The notes beneath the pieces are model-generated. The model worked only from the letters and a program-made list of their open reading frames with translations, ran no database searches and had not been told where the DNA came from. From Hypericibacter terrae (lineage in GTDB: Bacteria; Pseudomonadota; Alphaproteobacteria; Dongiales; Dongiaceae): 64,000 nt of DNA. The stretch is from assembly GCF_008728855.1 (NCBI RefSeq), contig NZ_CP042906.1:2108001-2172000 (forward strand), in the 5' to 3' direction. Positions within the stretch are counted from its first letter, which is position 1, and each line of letters opens with the position of its first letter. The position numbers and the translations under genes were made by a program. Shown in pieces: positions 43,062 through 52,724 of this stretch.

Positions 43062-43913
43062 CTAGGGGTTGATCGCGGTCACGATCCAGAGCGCAGCGGG
43101 GAGCGGCACCGACGGGCCGCGCTGATAGGGCGCGAGGACCTTGCGCACCGAGGCCGCCACGGCGTCGCGGACAGCGGGCGGCTGGCCGTCGACGGCGCGG
43201 CTGGTGGCCCCGATCTCCAGGGTCGCGGCGACCGCGGCGTCGAGGCCGCGGCCGGCGGCGAGGTCGAAGGCGAGATCGACCGGCTCCATCCGGATGGCGC
43301 CGAAGCCCGCATCGCCCAGGATGCGGCGCACCCGTTCCTCGCTGGCGAAGGCGAAGGGACCGGGATCCTCGGGTCCCAGCTTGGGCAACGGCGGCACATG
43401 CTCATAGGCGGCCTTGAGCGGCACCAGCATCCACGGATTGTCCTTGGAATCTCGGAAACAGGAGAAGGCGAGGCGGCCCTTCGGTCTCAAACCGCGGCGC
43501 AGGTTCGCGAAAGCGCGGGCGGGTTCGGCGAAGAACATCACGCCGAAGCGCGAGAACAGCAGATCGAAATGACCGGGGGACAGGGGATGGGTGGTCGCAT
43601 CCGCCTGCAGGAACTGGATCGGCATGCCTTTTGGCCGCCGTTCCTCGGCCCGCGCCAGCATCGGTGCGGAGATGTCGAGGCCCAGCACCTCCCCGGTGCG
43701 GCCGACCGACTGGCCGAGCTCAATCGTGGTGCCGCCGCAGCCGCAGCCGATATCGATCACCCGCTCGCCCGGCCGCACGGCGGCGCGCTCGAAGATCGCC
43801 ATGCCGACGGGCCCGAGCACGATATCCCACATCTCCTGCAGCTTGATCCAATGGCGGCCGCCCGGTCCGTTCCAGAACTCGACCTGCTCGGCGTTGCGCG
43901 CGTCGGCTTCCAT
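43062..43913 (-). CDS. Class I SAM-dependent methyltransferase
   Basis: 283 residues from the ATG at 43913, which follows AGGGAGA; an in-frame start at 43958 is less likely. SAM motif I is VIDIGCGCGGTTIELGQ, motif II region VLGLDISAPMLARAEER, and motif III-like FDLLFSRFGVMFFAEPARAF. This is a UbiE/Methyltransf_11/25-type enzyme acting on a small molecule. The acceptor is unknown. It is downstream of a GST gene on the same strand (47-nt gap) and may belong to one transcript with the SDR and GST genes. Confidence 0.88.
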   Translation of the reverse strand: MEADARNAEQVEFWNGPGGRHWIKLQEMWDIVLGPVGMAIFERAAVRPGERVIDIGCGCGGTTIELGQSVGRTGEVLGLDISAPMLARAEERRPKGMPIQFLQADATTHPLSPGHFDLLFSRFGVMFFAEPARAFANLRRGLRPKGRLAFSCFRDSKDNPWMLVPLKAAYEHVPPLPKLGPEDPGPFAFASEERVRRILGDAGFGAIRMEPVDLAFDLAAGRGLDAAVAATLEIGATSRAVDGQPPAVRDAVAASVRKVLAPYQRGPSVPLPAALWIVTAINP

Positions 43914-43960
43914 GGCCGTCTCCCTGTCGCTCGCCGTCCGATAGGACGGCGGGTTCATGC

Positions 43961-44686
43961 TCAGACGTCGAGTTCCTTATAGTGCCGGAAAATGCCTTCC
44001 TCGTTGAAGGGCGGCCGCCGGTTCGAGGCGAGGTAGGCCGCGATCCGGGGACGCGCGGCGATCCGGTCATGGAGCTCGACCACGCGGCTGCATTTGCGCT
44101 CGATCCGCGTCATGGCGCGCGGGAAAGCGTAGCGCAGCCCCTCGATCATCTGGAATAGCGACAGATCGGCGTAGGTCAGTTGCGGGCCTGCGATGTAGCT
44201 CGCCCCCTTCTTGCCGCGGGCCAGCATCTTGTCGAAATAGCCGAGATATTTGGGCGCGCGGGTCCGGACGAAATCATGGGCGCGCCGCCGCGCCTCCAGG
44301 CGCTGGTCCTCGTAATAGAGATTGGTGGAGATCGGATGATGCGTGTCGTGAACTTCCTGCACGAGATCGGCGATGGTGAGCTGCAGCTGATGGGTCCAGA
44401 GCCGGCCGGTTTCCGTTTCCGGCGCCAGCCCGTGCCGCCCGCCCAGATAGAAAAGGATGTTCGCCGTCTGGCCGATCACCAGCCGGCCAGCCTTCAGGAA
44501 GGGCGGCGCGAAGGGCTGATGCTCGATGGCGCGGCCTTCGAGGAATCGCAGCAGGGCCGGCACGCCGCCGCGGGCACCCGACTGGCTGACGACATCGACA
44601 TAATCGGCGGCTGCTTCCTCGAGAGCGAGCCGGACGAACTCGCCGCGGCCCTGGATCGACGGCCAGTAATAGAGCTCGTAACGCAT
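43961..44686 (-). CDS. Glutathione S-transferase family protein
   Basis: 241 residues from the ATG at 44686 (GGAG 9 nt upstream). N-terminal thioredoxin-like domain: MRYELYYWPSIQGRGEFVRL with the Tyr/Ser-type active-site region, and GQTANILFYLG holding the glutathione cis-Pro/Ser area (less canonical than usual). The C-terminal helical domain (~90-230) has YIAGPQLTYADLSLFQMIEG, the conserved N-capping Asp of GST helix 6. It conjugates or reduces substrates with glutathione in the cytoplasm. The start lies 1 nt after the SDR stop, so co-translation is likely. Confidence 0.88.
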   Translation of the reverse strand: MRYELYYWPSIQGRGEFVRLALEEAAADYVDVVSQSGARGGVPALLRFLEGRAIEHQPFAPPFLKAGRLVIGQTANILFYLGGRHGLAPETETGRLWTHQLQLTIADLVQEVHDTHHPISTNLYYEDQRLEARRRAHDFVRTRAPKYLGYFDKMLARGKKGASYIAGPQLTYADLSLFQMIEGLRYAFPRAMTRIERKCSRVVELHDRIAARPRIAAYLASNRRPPFNEEGIFRHYKELDV

Positions 44687-44687
44687 C

Positions 44688-45542
44688 TCATTTGTCTCCG
44701 CCTTGCATGAACGCGGCGAAGGCGTCCTTGTAGTCGGCATGCCAGCGCGACAGGGCCGGGCGGTTCTTGATGATGTCTTCGGCCGCCCATTGGATGCGCT
44801 TGTTGTCGGTGGCGCGGCTGACATCGTTGTCGGGGCAGAGGATGTAGAAATCGCCCCTCGCCAGGCCCTGCAACAGAAAGTCGACCACCTGGCCGGCGGT
44901 CCAGGCGGCGGGCGGCTTCTCGGCGGCGCCCGTCATGCCGGTGAAGGTGAAGCCGGGGATCAGCAGATGCGCGGTGACCTGACAGCCTTCGGTGTTGCGG
45001 AGTTCATGCGCAAGGCCCTCGGTCAGCACCTTGATGCCGGCCTTGGACACGTTATAGGCGGTGTCGCCGGGCGGCGTGGTGATGCCTTGCTTGGAACCGG
45101 TATTGACGATGGCGGCCGGCTTGCCTTGCGCGATCATGGCGGGCGCGAAGGTCTGGACGCCGTTGATGACACCCCAGAGATTGACGTCGAGCACCCGGCG
45201 CCACCGGTCGTAATTCTTCCAAGGGCCGCCACCGTTGCCGATGCCGGCATTGTTCATCAGGACCGCCACCCCGCCAAATTCGCGGAAAGCCGTGTCCTTC
45301 AGGCGCTGCACCTCCTCGAGCTTGCTGACATCGGTCGGGATCGCGCGCAGATCCGCCTTGCCGCCGGGGGCGAGCGCCGCGACCTCGGCCGCCGCCCGGT
45401 CGAGGCGCTCGCCACCGAGATCGGCGAGACAGACCTTCATGCCGAGCGAGGCGAAGCGCTTGGCCGCCGCCAGCCCGATGCCGCTGGCGGCCCCCGTGAT
45501 GACGGCGGTGGCGCCAGGACGAAGCGCGGGATGATCTTGCAT
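44688..45542 (-). CDS. SDR family NAD(P)-dependent oxidoreductase
   Basis: 284 residues. Cofactor motif TGAASGIGLAAA, NNAG in MNNAGIGNGG, catalytic Ser in NTGSKQG and Tyr-x-x-x-Lys as YNVSK. The C-terminal part is longer than in minimal SDRs. GAGG 8 nt upstream supports the ATG at 45542; the frame continues upstream to 45647 without a ribosome-binding site. First gene of a probable SDR-GST-methyltransferase operon. Substrate unknown. Confidence 0.88.
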   Translation of the reverse strand: MQDHPALRPGATAVITGAASGIGLAAAKRFASLGMKVCLADLGGERLDRAAAEVAALAPGGKADLRAIPTDVSKLEEVQRLKDTAFREFGGVAVLMNNAGIGNGGGPWKNYDRWRRVLDVNLWGVINGVQTFAPAMIAQGKPAAIVNTGSKQGITTPPGDTAYNVSKAGIKVLTEGLAHELRNTEGCQVTAHLLIPGFTFTGMTGAAEKPPAAWTAGQVVDFLLQGLARGDFYILCPDNDVSRATDNKRIQWAAEDIIKNRPALSRWHADYKDAFAAFMQGGDK

Positions 45543-45697
45543 GACGATTTCCTCTTCGAGACCGAACTCAGGGGAACATTCGCGCCCTATCTGGGATTGG
45601 GCGGTGCATCTTCGGCCGGCCTGTGCGACGGACACTCGCTCTGGCAAGCTCTCAATGGCGATGGCTTTGCCGAGCCGACGAAACTCAGGTCATGTTG

Positions 45698-46051
45698 CTA
45701 GAAACTGATCACACGCGTGTCGGACTGCTTGGCTGCAGCATGAAATTCGTTCATGCCGCCGAGTTTGACCCGTTTATCGAGAGAAGCCCCGGGCAGACCA
45801 CGGGCTTCGACACAGGGGCGGCAGGCCCATAAGGTGACCTTCGGGTTTGCCGCTACCTCTTCGTAGCGGTTTGGCGGACCGACCGGTATCAGCTTGGCGC
45901 CAGCGCCTTCGACGGCCATGAAAACGGAATCGTGAAACAACATCAGGGTGACGCTGTCGCCAGCTTGGATGGCCGAGGCAGCGAACAGAAAGGGCAGCAT
46001 CGCACGGGTGGGGTCCGTCGGCCCCCAAGTTCCGGAAAGGACAAAGTGCAT
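45698..46051 (-). CDS. DsrE-like family protein
   Basis: 117 residues. Pattern: strand MHFVLSGTWGPTDPTRAMLP, then AIQAGDSVTLMLFHDSVFMA, a VTLWACRPCVEARGL segment with two cysteines, and VKLGGMNEFHAAAK near the end. This matches the DsrE/DsrF/YchN fold; the Cys-x-x-Cys-like pair (CRPC) is where sulfur-relay members carry their active Cys. A role in sulfur transfer is possible but not shown. GAGG lies before the ATG. It is downstream of the glutamine-synthetase-like gene by 108 nt on the same strand. Confidence 0.75.
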   Translation of the reverse strand: MHFVLSGTWGPTDPTRAMLPFLFAASAIQAGDSVTLMLFHDSVFMAVEGAGAKLIPVGPPNRYEEVAANPKVTLWACRPCVEARGLPGASLDKRVKLGGMNEFHAAAKQSDTRVISF

Positions 46052-46159
46052 GACATACCTCGCACATTAATCGGATGGGGAATGGGCGAAGAAAGTTTGC
46101 CACAACCGACCCGCATGCAGCGTCAGATTCTCCGGCAGCTCCTTACTTTGGGCGGCGCC

Positions 46160-47560
46160 TTACGTCGTGCGCAGATACCACTGGTAATCGAGCTCGGTCA
46201 CCTCGGCCATGAAGCGGTCGAGCTCGGCCTTCTTGATGGCGAGGAACACGTCGAAGAAACCCTTGCCGAGATATTCCTTCAGGAACTCGGAGTTTTCGGC
46301 GGCCTCGATCGCTTCCGACCAATGCTGCGGCAGGGCGCCGAGCTTGGCCTGCTCGTAGCCGTTGCCGGTGATGGGCGGACCCGGATCGATCTTGCGCTCG
46401 ATGCCGTAATGGGCGCCGGCGAGCGCCATCGCCACCGCGAGATAAGGATTGGCGTCGGCGCCCGAGGGGCGATGCTCGATATGGCGCGACGAGGGCGGGC
46501 CCGCAGGGATCCGCAAACCCACCGACCGGTTGTTGATGCCCCAGGTCGGCGCCACCGGCGCGTAGGAGGTACGCCGGAAGCGGCGATAGCTGTTGGCGTT
46601 GGGCGCATAGATCAGCATCGATTCGGCCATGGTCGCGGCCATGCCACCGATGGTATGGCGCAGCATCAGGCTGCCTTCCGGCTTGTCGCCGTCGGCGAAG
46701 AGATTGTTGCCGTCCTTGTCGGCGATGCTGAGATGGATATGCATGCCCGAGCCGGCGCGGCCCGCGAAGGGCTTCGCCATGAAGCAGGCCTGCATGCCGT
46801 GCTTGGCGGCGACGCCGCGGATGAGCCGCTTGAACATCAGCCCCTCGTCGACCGCCCGCATGGCGTCGGCGCGGTGGAGCAGGGTGATCTCCCACTGGCC
46901 CGGCGAATATTCATGGATCACCGTCTGGGCCGGGAGGCCTTGTGCCTTGGCGCAAGAGTGAATCTCGGCGAAGACGGGCCACATCTCGCCCAGGAGATTG
47001 ACGTCATAGACTTCGATATGGCGCGCGCGATGACCGCCCGGCGTGGGGGCGGGCCGCGGTTTGCCGTCGGGGCCGGGCTTGGTGTCGAGCAGGTAGAATT
47101 CGAGCTCGACCGCCATGACGGGCGTCAGACCCTGGTCGGTGAAGCGCTTGACCACGCGCGCCAGCGCGTGGCGCGGATCGGCGTGATAGGGCCGCCCATC
47201 CAGCTCATGCATGGCGAGCAGCACCTGGGCCGTCGGTTCCTCGCGCCAGAGGGCAGGCGCCAGCGTTCCGGCCACCGGATGGCAGAGCCGGTCGGCATCG
47301 CCATCGGCCCAGACCAGGTTGGTCTCTTCGACATCTTCGCCCGTGATGTCGAGGCTGAGGATCGAGCCCGGCATGTAGCGGCCATGGCGATAGATCGCCA
47401 TCAGCTCCTCGCGGCGGATGTTCTTGCCGCGCATGACTCCGCCCGGATCGGTCAGGATCAGGTCGACGCCGGCGATTTCGGGATGCGCCGCCAGGAAACG
47501 TTCGGCTTCCTCGGGCGAGGCGCCGATATTGGAATGGGGGGCAAGGCCCTTGGGGTTCAT
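46160..47560 (-). CDS. Glutamine synthetase family protein, PuuA-like (gamma-glutamylamine synthetase type)
   Basis: 466 residues. Catalytic-domain marks: MAVELEFYLLD (metal-binding Glu pair region), GQWEITLLH, GSGMHIHLSI, and NSYRRFRRTSYAPVAPTWGINNRSVGLRIP, the N-S-Y-K/R-R and Arg-rich phosphate-binding blocks, given here by key residues. The C-terminus HIEHRPSGADANPYLAVA follows. The N-terminal domain lacks the adenylylation-site pattern of GlnA. Such proteins often attach glutamate to a polyamine or amine (PuuA, GlnA3-type) rather than ammonia. It lies 7 nt after a class III aminotransferase gene, and three GGT-family enzymes and PotD-type importers occur elsewhere in the window, which fits a gamma-glutamyl amine pathway. 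Confidence 0.87.
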   Translation of the reverse strand: MNPKGLAPHSNIGASPEEAERFLAAHPEIAGVDLILTDPGGVMRGKNIRREELMAIYRHGRYMPGSILSLDITGEDVEETNLVWADGDADRLCHPVAGTLAPALWREEPTAQVLLAMHELDGRPYHADPRHALARVVKRFTDQGLTPVMAVELEFYLLDTKPGPDGKPRPAPTPGGHRARHIEVYDVNLLGEMWPVFAEIHSCAKAQGLPAQTVIHEYSPGQWEITLLHRADAMRAVDEGLMFKRLIRGVAAKHGMQACFMAKPFAGRAGSGMHIHLSIADKDGNNLFADGDKPEGSLMLRHTIGGMAATMAESMLIYAPNANSYRRFRRTSYAPVAPTWGINNRSVGLRIPAGPPSSRHIEHRPSGADANPYLAVAMALAGAHYGIERKIDPGPPITGNGYEQAKLGALPQHWSEAIEAAENSEFLKEYLGKGFFDVFLAIKKAELDRFMAEVTELDYQWYLRTT

Positions 47561-47567
47561 GGCGGGC

Positions 47568-48935
47568 TCAATTCTTCTTCAGTTCGTCGACGCAGCTGCC
47601 GAGTGCCGTGACCAGCTTCTCGACGTCGGCCTTGGTGGTCGCCGGGCAGCAGAGCGTCATGTTGTGGAAGGGCGCGATCATCACGCCGCGATTGAGGAGA
47701 TAGAGATGGACAGCCTTCTCGAGCGGCTCGATCAGCGCCGCGGCGGCTTCGGTGCCGTTCTTCGGCGGCTTGGCCGCGAACACGATCTCGGCGCGCGCGC
47801 CGACCCGTGCCACATGCCAGGGCAGCGCACGCGACTTGATGATCTTCTCGACGCCATCGGCCAGCGACTTCGACATCGCTTCCATGAGGCTGTAGTTATG
47901 CGGCGTCATGACATGCTCGAGCACGACCCGCATCAGTCGCAGCGAGAGAGCATTGGCCGAGAGCGTGGTGCCGATGCCGCTATGCCCGTGCGGCGCGGCA
48001 TGCTGGGCCTTGCGGATGCGATGAGCGACGTCCGCGGTGTAGCCGTAGACCGCGCTGGGAATGCCGCCCGAGATCGGCTTGCCGAGCGTCAGGAAATCCG
48101 GATCGAGCCCATAGGCGCGGGTATAGCCGCCGGGGCCGGTCGAGATGCAATGGGTCTCGTCGATCACCAGGAGCGTGCCGTGGCGGCGCGTCAGCTCGCG
48201 CAGCTGCTCGTGGAAGCCCGGATCCGGCAGCACCATGCCGATATTGGTCATGGCCGGCTCGCAGATCACGGCCGCGATATCGCCTTCCATCAATTTCGAT
48301 TCGAGCGCCGCGATGTCGTTGAACTCGACCACGGTCGCGACCGCGGTCAGATCCTGAACCTGGCCGATCAGGCCGGGGCGCGGCACCTCGTGATTGCCCT
48401 TGAGGCGCAGAAAGGTGTCGTCGACGGTGCCGTGATAGCACCCGTTGAAGACCAGGATCTTGGGCCGGCCGGTGATGCCGCGCGCGAGACGCAGCACGAA
48501 GCGGTTGGCGTCGGTCGCCGTGGTCGCCATCTGCCAGTAGGGCAGGCCGAAGCGATGCGACAACAGCTCGCCCACGGCGATCGCATCCTCCGTCGGCAGC
48601 ATGTAGGTCAGGCCTTTGTCGGCATGCTCGCGCAAGGCCTCGACCACGGGGGCCGGCGAATGGCCGAACATGGAGCCCGTGTCACCCAGGCAGAAATCCG
48701 AATAGGCGTTGCCATCGACATCCCAGATCTGCGCGCCCGAGGCGCGCTTGGCGAAGATCGGGTAGGGCGTCGACCAGTCGGTCATCCAGCTCATCGGCAC
48801 GCCGCCCGGAAAATGCGCATGCGCTTCCTGGGCGAGCTTGTGCGACTTCGGATGGCTCTGGGCGAAATGGGCCCGCTCGCGCTCCGTCATCGTGCTGACG
48901 GCCAAAGCGGCGATACCGGCCATGCGGTCGGTCAT
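47568..48935 (-). CDS. Class III pyridoxal-phosphate aminotransferase
   Basis: 455 residues. PLP-binding lysine is Lys286 in LTLGKPISGGIPSAVYG. Other marks: GDTGSMFGHSPAPVVEAL, FNGCYHGTVDD, ICEPAMTNIG and LLVIDETHCISTGPGG. The pattern resembles glutamate-1-semialdehyde aminomutase/omega-aminotransferases more than ornithine or acetylornithine enzymes. It probably transfers an amino group from an amine, beta-alanine or GABA-like substrate. It is immediately upstream of, and probably co-transcribed with, the PuuA-like gene. The start at 48935 is the first ATG of the conserved region, with GGAG-type sequence upstream. Confidence 0.88.
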   Translation of the reverse strand: MTDRMAGIAALAVSTMTERERAHFAQSHPKSHKLAQEAHAHFPGGVPMSWMTDWSTPYPIFAKRASGAQIWDVDGNAYSDFCLGDTGSMFGHSPAPVVEALREHADKGLTYMLPTEDAIAVGELLSHRFGLPYWQMATTATDANRFVLRLARGITGRPKILVFNGCYHGTVDDTFLRLKGNHEVPRPGLIGQVQDLTAVATVVEFNDIAALESKLMEGDIAAVICEPAMTNIGMVLPDPGFHEQLRELTRRHGTLLVIDETHCISTGPGGYTRAYGLDPDFLTLGKPISGGIPSAVYGYTADVAHRIRKAQHAAPHGHSGIGTTLSANALSLRLMRVVLEHVMTPHNYSLMEAMSKSLADGVEKIIKSRALPWHVARVGARAEIVFAAKPPKNGTEAAAALIEPLEKAVHLYLLNRGVMIAPFHNMTLCCPATTKADVEKLVTALGSCVDELKKN

Positions 48936-49060
48936 GACGACAGGCTCCTTGGGCTGGCAAGACCGGGGCGGGACGGAAGGACGTGCCCCAGGCGCTGAAG
49001 AGCCATAAGCGAGGCTTGCGCCGCCTTCAACCCCCCGTCCGGGTGGGGCGCCGGCCCCGA

Positions 49061-49864
49061 TCAGGCCGGCCGCGGATAAAGCACTGGAAATTCAGGACCC
49101 TGCAGGGCTTCGCCGGCGCCGAGCGTCACGCCGGCGAAAGGCGGCGAGGTCTTGCCCTTGCGCACGGCCCAGCGCGCATCGTCGCCGACGACGCGGGCCG
49201 AGAAGGCGCGCCGGCGCCGGCCCGCCGCGCGGTTGCCGGGTGCGCTGTGGAGCGTCAGGAAGTGGAAGGCGACCGCATCGCCGGGCTCCAGCGCCCAGCT
49301 CAGAATCCGATGGCGGCCGCGCTCGGCATCGATATCCGGCACCGGCTCCAGCCCGTCATCCTGATTGAGGGCGGTGCGGTCGAATTTCTCCGGACGGAAC
49401 CAGCGCCCCCAGCGATGCGAGCCGGCGACGAATTGGACGGTGGTATCGAGCGGCACCGTATCCAGCGCCACCCAGACGCTGCAGTTCTGCCGACCGTCCA
49501 CGCTGTAGTAGGGCTGGTCGTGATGCCAGGGCGTGGGCATGTCCGTGCCCGGTTCCTTCACCAGCACATGCTCGTGGAACAATCGCACGGTGCTGGCGCC
49601 CATCAGCTGTGCGGCGGTCTCGGCCAGGGCCGAGTGACGCAGGAAATCGGCATACTCGGCAAAACGGCTCCAGTTGCAGTAGTCCCCGAAGAACAGCCCC
49701 GAGCCGTTGGCGGCGGGATAGATGCGCGCGATGGCACTGGGCTCGGCGATATTGCGCTCGATGCCCGCGCGCAAGGGCTCGACCCATTCGCGGAACAGGC
49801 CGCGCAGGGCGACGGCGCCCTCCTCTTGGAAGTCCCGGATCTGGGCCGCATCCACCCGGTTCAT
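49061..49864 (-). CDS. Phytanoyl-CoA dioxygenase (PhyH) family protein
   Basis: 267 residues from the ATG at 49864, preceded by GAGGTGA. Fe(II)/2-oxoglutarate dioxygenase: the first part of the metal triad is His-x-Asp in TPWHHDQPYYSVDG, and the distal His is in FHFLTLHSAPGNRAAGRRRR with a following Arg for 2-oxoglutarate. The N-terminal EEGAVALRGLFREWVEPLRAG is the typical PhyH opening. The family hydroxylates diverse small molecules (for example ectoine, halogenation substrates, lipid acyl chains); the substrate is not predictable. It stands apart from its neighbours by more than 100 nt on each side. Confidence 0.87.
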   Translation of the reverse strand: MNRVDAAQIRDFQEEGAVALRGLFREWVEPLRAGIERNIAEPSAIARIYPAANGSGLFFGDYCNWSRFAEYADFLRHSALAETAAQLMGASTVRLFHEHVLVKEPGTDMPTPWHHDQPYYSVDGRQNCSVWVALDTVPLDTTVQFVAGSHRWGRWFRPEKFDRTALNQDDGLEPVPDIDAERGRHRILSWALEPGDAVAFHFLTLHSAPGNRAAGRRRRAFSARVVGDDARWAVRKGKTSPPFAGVTLGAGEALQGPEFPVLYPRPA

Positions 49865-50122
49865 GGCAGTCACCTCGGGAAAAGCAGGACGGCCGATCGA
49901 TTTCAGGATCGGCGCTCCCGCCAAGTTTAACGAATTTCGCTCGCGAAGCCAGTTGCCGAAACCCCACCGGGGCTGGCATAGGAGGCCCGCAACCGGTATC
50001 AAGACTCCGGCGCCGGAGCGACGGACGCGCTCCCCGCCGGGTCGGCGACAGCCCGCCGGCCGATAAGATGGCGCGCTGCTCCCTTGGCGCCGGCTCCCTA
50101 TCCTCTAGAGAACCCTGGTTTC

Positions 50123-52699
50123 ATGCTCGAGCGCGTTGTTGCTGCCCTGGTCGATTGGAGCGCCCGCCGCGCCCTGCTCGTGGTGCCGCTGCTGGCCCTC
50201 CTGACCCTATGGGCCGGGGTCCATGTCGTTCATACGCTCAAGATGAACAGCGACACCTCGGCGATGATCTCGAGCAAGCTGCCCTGGCGCCAGCAATCTG
50301 CGGCGCTCGACAAACTCTTCCCGCAGGACAGCGGCCAGCTCGTCATCGTGGTCGACGGCAGCACCCCGGACCAGGCCGAGGATGCGACCCAGGCGCTCTA
50401 TGAGAAACTGGCGGCGGCCCCGGACCATTTCATCAGCGTCCGGCGCCCCGACGGCGGGCCCTTCTTCCAGCGCTATGGCCTGCTGTTCCTGCCGCTGGAT
50501 ACCCTGCAGAAGATGTCGGATTCGATCGCGACGGCGCAGCCCTTCATCGGCAGCCTGCGCGCGGATCCCAGCCTGCGTGGCCTGTTCGATATGCTGGCGC
50601 TGGCGGCCGACGGCATTGCCAGCCAGTCGGCGGGCCTCGCCATGATTCAGCGCCCGCTCGACGCGATCGAGGCCTCGCTGACCAGCACGCTCGACGGCAA
50701 GCCCAAGCCGGTCTCCTGGCAGACGCTGCTGATGGACCGCCCGGTCGAGCCGCGCGATTTGCGACATCTCATCTTGACGCAGCCGGTGCGGGATTTCAGC
50801 GCGCTCTCGACGGCGGCGGCGGCCTCCAAATTCATCCGCGATGAGGCCCGAGCCCTGGGACTGACGCCGGACAAGGGCGTCACCGTCCGGCTGACGGGTT
50901 CCGTCGCGCTGCAGGACGAAGAGCTGCAGACGGCCACACAGGGGCTGGGAACCGCGCTCACGATCTCGATCACGCTGGTCCTCCTGCTGCTGCTGGTGGC
51001 GCTGCGCTCCGCCAAGCTGATCGTGGCGAGCTTCATCACGTTGCTGGTCGGGCTGGTGCTGACCTTTGCCTTCGCGTCCTTCACGGTCAATCCGCTCAAT
51101 CCCATCTCGGTCGCCTTCGCCGTCATGTTCATCGGGCTGTCGATCGATTTCGGCATCCAGTTCGGCGTTCGTTTCGGGCAGGAACGATTTCTCGACGCCG
51201 ACCCGTCGACGGTGCTGCGGCGCACCGGTTATGCCATGGCGCGACCCCTGACCCTGGCCGCCGTGGCGATCGCGGTCGGCTTCGCCTCCTTCCTCCCGAC
51301 CGACTATCGTGGCGTCTCGGAGCTGGGCCTGATCGCGACGGCCGGCATGATCATCACCCTCATCCTCAATCTGACGCTGCTGCCGGCCCTGCTGGCTCTG
51401 CTCAAGCCCAGCGGCGCGCCGCGCGAGATGGGATATCGCTGGGCTTCCTCGATCGACGACTTCCTGCTGAAGCAACGCCGCTGGATCCTCGCCGCCTTCG
51501 GCCTCGTGACCGTGCTGGGGCTCGTGGCCGCCTTCTGGCTGCAGTTCGATTACAACCCGCTGCATCTGCGGGATCGCAAGGTCGAATCGATGGCGACCAT
51601 CCTCGATCTGATGCGCGATCCGCTCTATTCGCCATTCTCGGTCCAGGTGCTGGCACCCAACATCGACGCGGCCCAGGACATCGCCAAGAAGCTCTCGGCT
51701 CTGCCCGAGGTTTCGGCGGTGCTGACCGCCGAGAGCTTCATTCCGCAAGACCAGGACGCCAAGCTCGCCGTCATCGGCGACCTGCAGTTCCTGATCGGCC
51801 CGACCCTGGACACGACCGAGACCAAACCGCCGCCGACCGACGACGAAATCCGCGCCTCGATGAAGAACTGCGCCGAGAAACTGCGCCACGCTTTGCCGGA
51901 CCTGCCCGTGGCCCAGCGTCTGGCGGCCGCCCTCGATCGTGCCGCCACCGGAGATGCAAAGCTGTTTCCGCAACTGACCGAGGTGCTGGTCGCCGGCCTC
52001 GATGCACGTCTCAAGATGCTGGCGCTGGCCCTCACCGCCGAGCCGCTGGATCTGAGCAAGTTGCCCGAGGACCTTCGTCGCGAATGGATCGCGCCCGACG
52101 GAAGGGCGCGGGTCCAGGCCATGCCCTCGGGCGACAGCAACGACAACAACACCGTGACCGAGCTGGTGACGGCGGCGCGCACCGTCGCGCCGGACGCGAC
52201 CGGGACGGCGGTCGAGATCTACGAGGCGGGCCGCGCGGTCTCCAATGCCTTCCGCGTCGCCACCATCATCGCCCTGATCTCCATCACGCTGCTGCTGGGA
52301 CTGCTGTTGCGCCGGCTGCGCGATGTGCTGCTGGTGCTGGCGCCGATCCTTGTGGCCGGGTTCGCGACCATCCTGGTCTGCGTGGCGACAGGCCTCGAAT
52401 TCAACTTTGCCAATATCATCGCGTTGCCGCTGCTGCTCGGCATCGGCGTCGCCTTCACCATTTATTTCGTGGTCAACTGGCGCAAGGGCGTGACCCACCC
52501 GCTCACCTCGAGCACGGCCCGGGCCGTGCTCTTCAGCGCGCTCGCCACGGCCGCTTCCTTCGGCAGCCTCGCGCTTTCCACCCATCCCGGCACGGCCGGC
52601 ATGGGCCTGCTGCTGCTGGTGGCGCTCCTGATCATGCTCTCGACCATCTTCCTGTTCCTGCCGGCCCTGATGGGCCCGCCGCCGTCCCGCCCCGAATGA
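50123..52699 (+). CDS. hpnN: HpnN-like RND transporter (hopanoid/lipid MMPL family)
   Basis: 858 residues. Two repeats, each a membrane segment, a large periplasmic loop, and a five-segment sterol-sensing-like bundle: segment 1 at ~20-40, bundle ~290-430, then ~450-470 and bundle ~730-850. Motifs: [37 protein letters not shown] (Gly-x-x-x-Asp proton-relay segment), and [19 protein letters not shown] in the second half. This matches HpnN, which moves hopanoids to the outer membrane. No hpn biosynthesis genes are nearby, so the cargo is inferred. An in-frame TTG at 50084 exists; ATG at 50123 fits homology. Confidence 0.85.
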   Translation: MLERVVAALVDWSARRALLVVPLLALLTLWAGVHVVHTLKMNSDTSAMISSKLPWRQQSAALDKLFPQDSGQLVIVVDGSTPDQAEDATQALYEKLAAAPDHFISVRRPDGGPFFQRYGLLFLPLDTLQKMSDSIATAQPFIGSLRADPSLRGLFDMLALAADGIASQSAGLAMIQRPLDAIEASLTSTLDGKPKPVSWQTLLMDRPVEPRDLRHLILTQPVRDFSALSTAAAASKFIRDEARALGLTPDKGVTVRLTGSVALQDEELQTATQGLGTALTISITLVLLLLLVALRSAKLIVASFITLLVGLVLTFAFASFTVNPLNPISVAFAVMFIGLSIDFGIQFGVRFGQERFLDADPSTVLRRTGYAMARPLTLAAVAIAVGFASFLPTDYRGVSELGLIATAGMIITLILNLTLLPALLALLKPSGAPREMGYRWASSIDDFLLKQRRWILAAFGLVTVLGLVAAFWLQFDYNPLHLRDRKVESMATILDLMRDPLYSPFSVQVLAPNIDAAQDIAKKLSALPEVSAVLTAESFIPQDQDAKLAVIGDLQFLIGPTLDTTETKPPPTDDEIRASMKNCAEKLRHALPDLPVAQRLAAALDRAATGDAKLFPQLTEVLVAGLDARLKMLALALTAEPLDLSKLPEDLRREWIAPDGRARVQAMPSGDSNDNNTVTELVTAARTVAPDATGTAVEIYEAGRAVSNAFRVATIIALISITLLLGLLLRRLRDVLLVLAPILVAGFATILVCVATGLEFNFANIIALPLLLGIGVAFTIYFVVNWRKGVTHPLTSSTARAVLFSALATAASFGSLALSTHPGTAGMGLLLLVALLIMLSTIFLFLPALMGPPPSRPE

Positions 52700-52724
52700 T
52701 CCGAACCAGAGGAGACCGCTTCCG

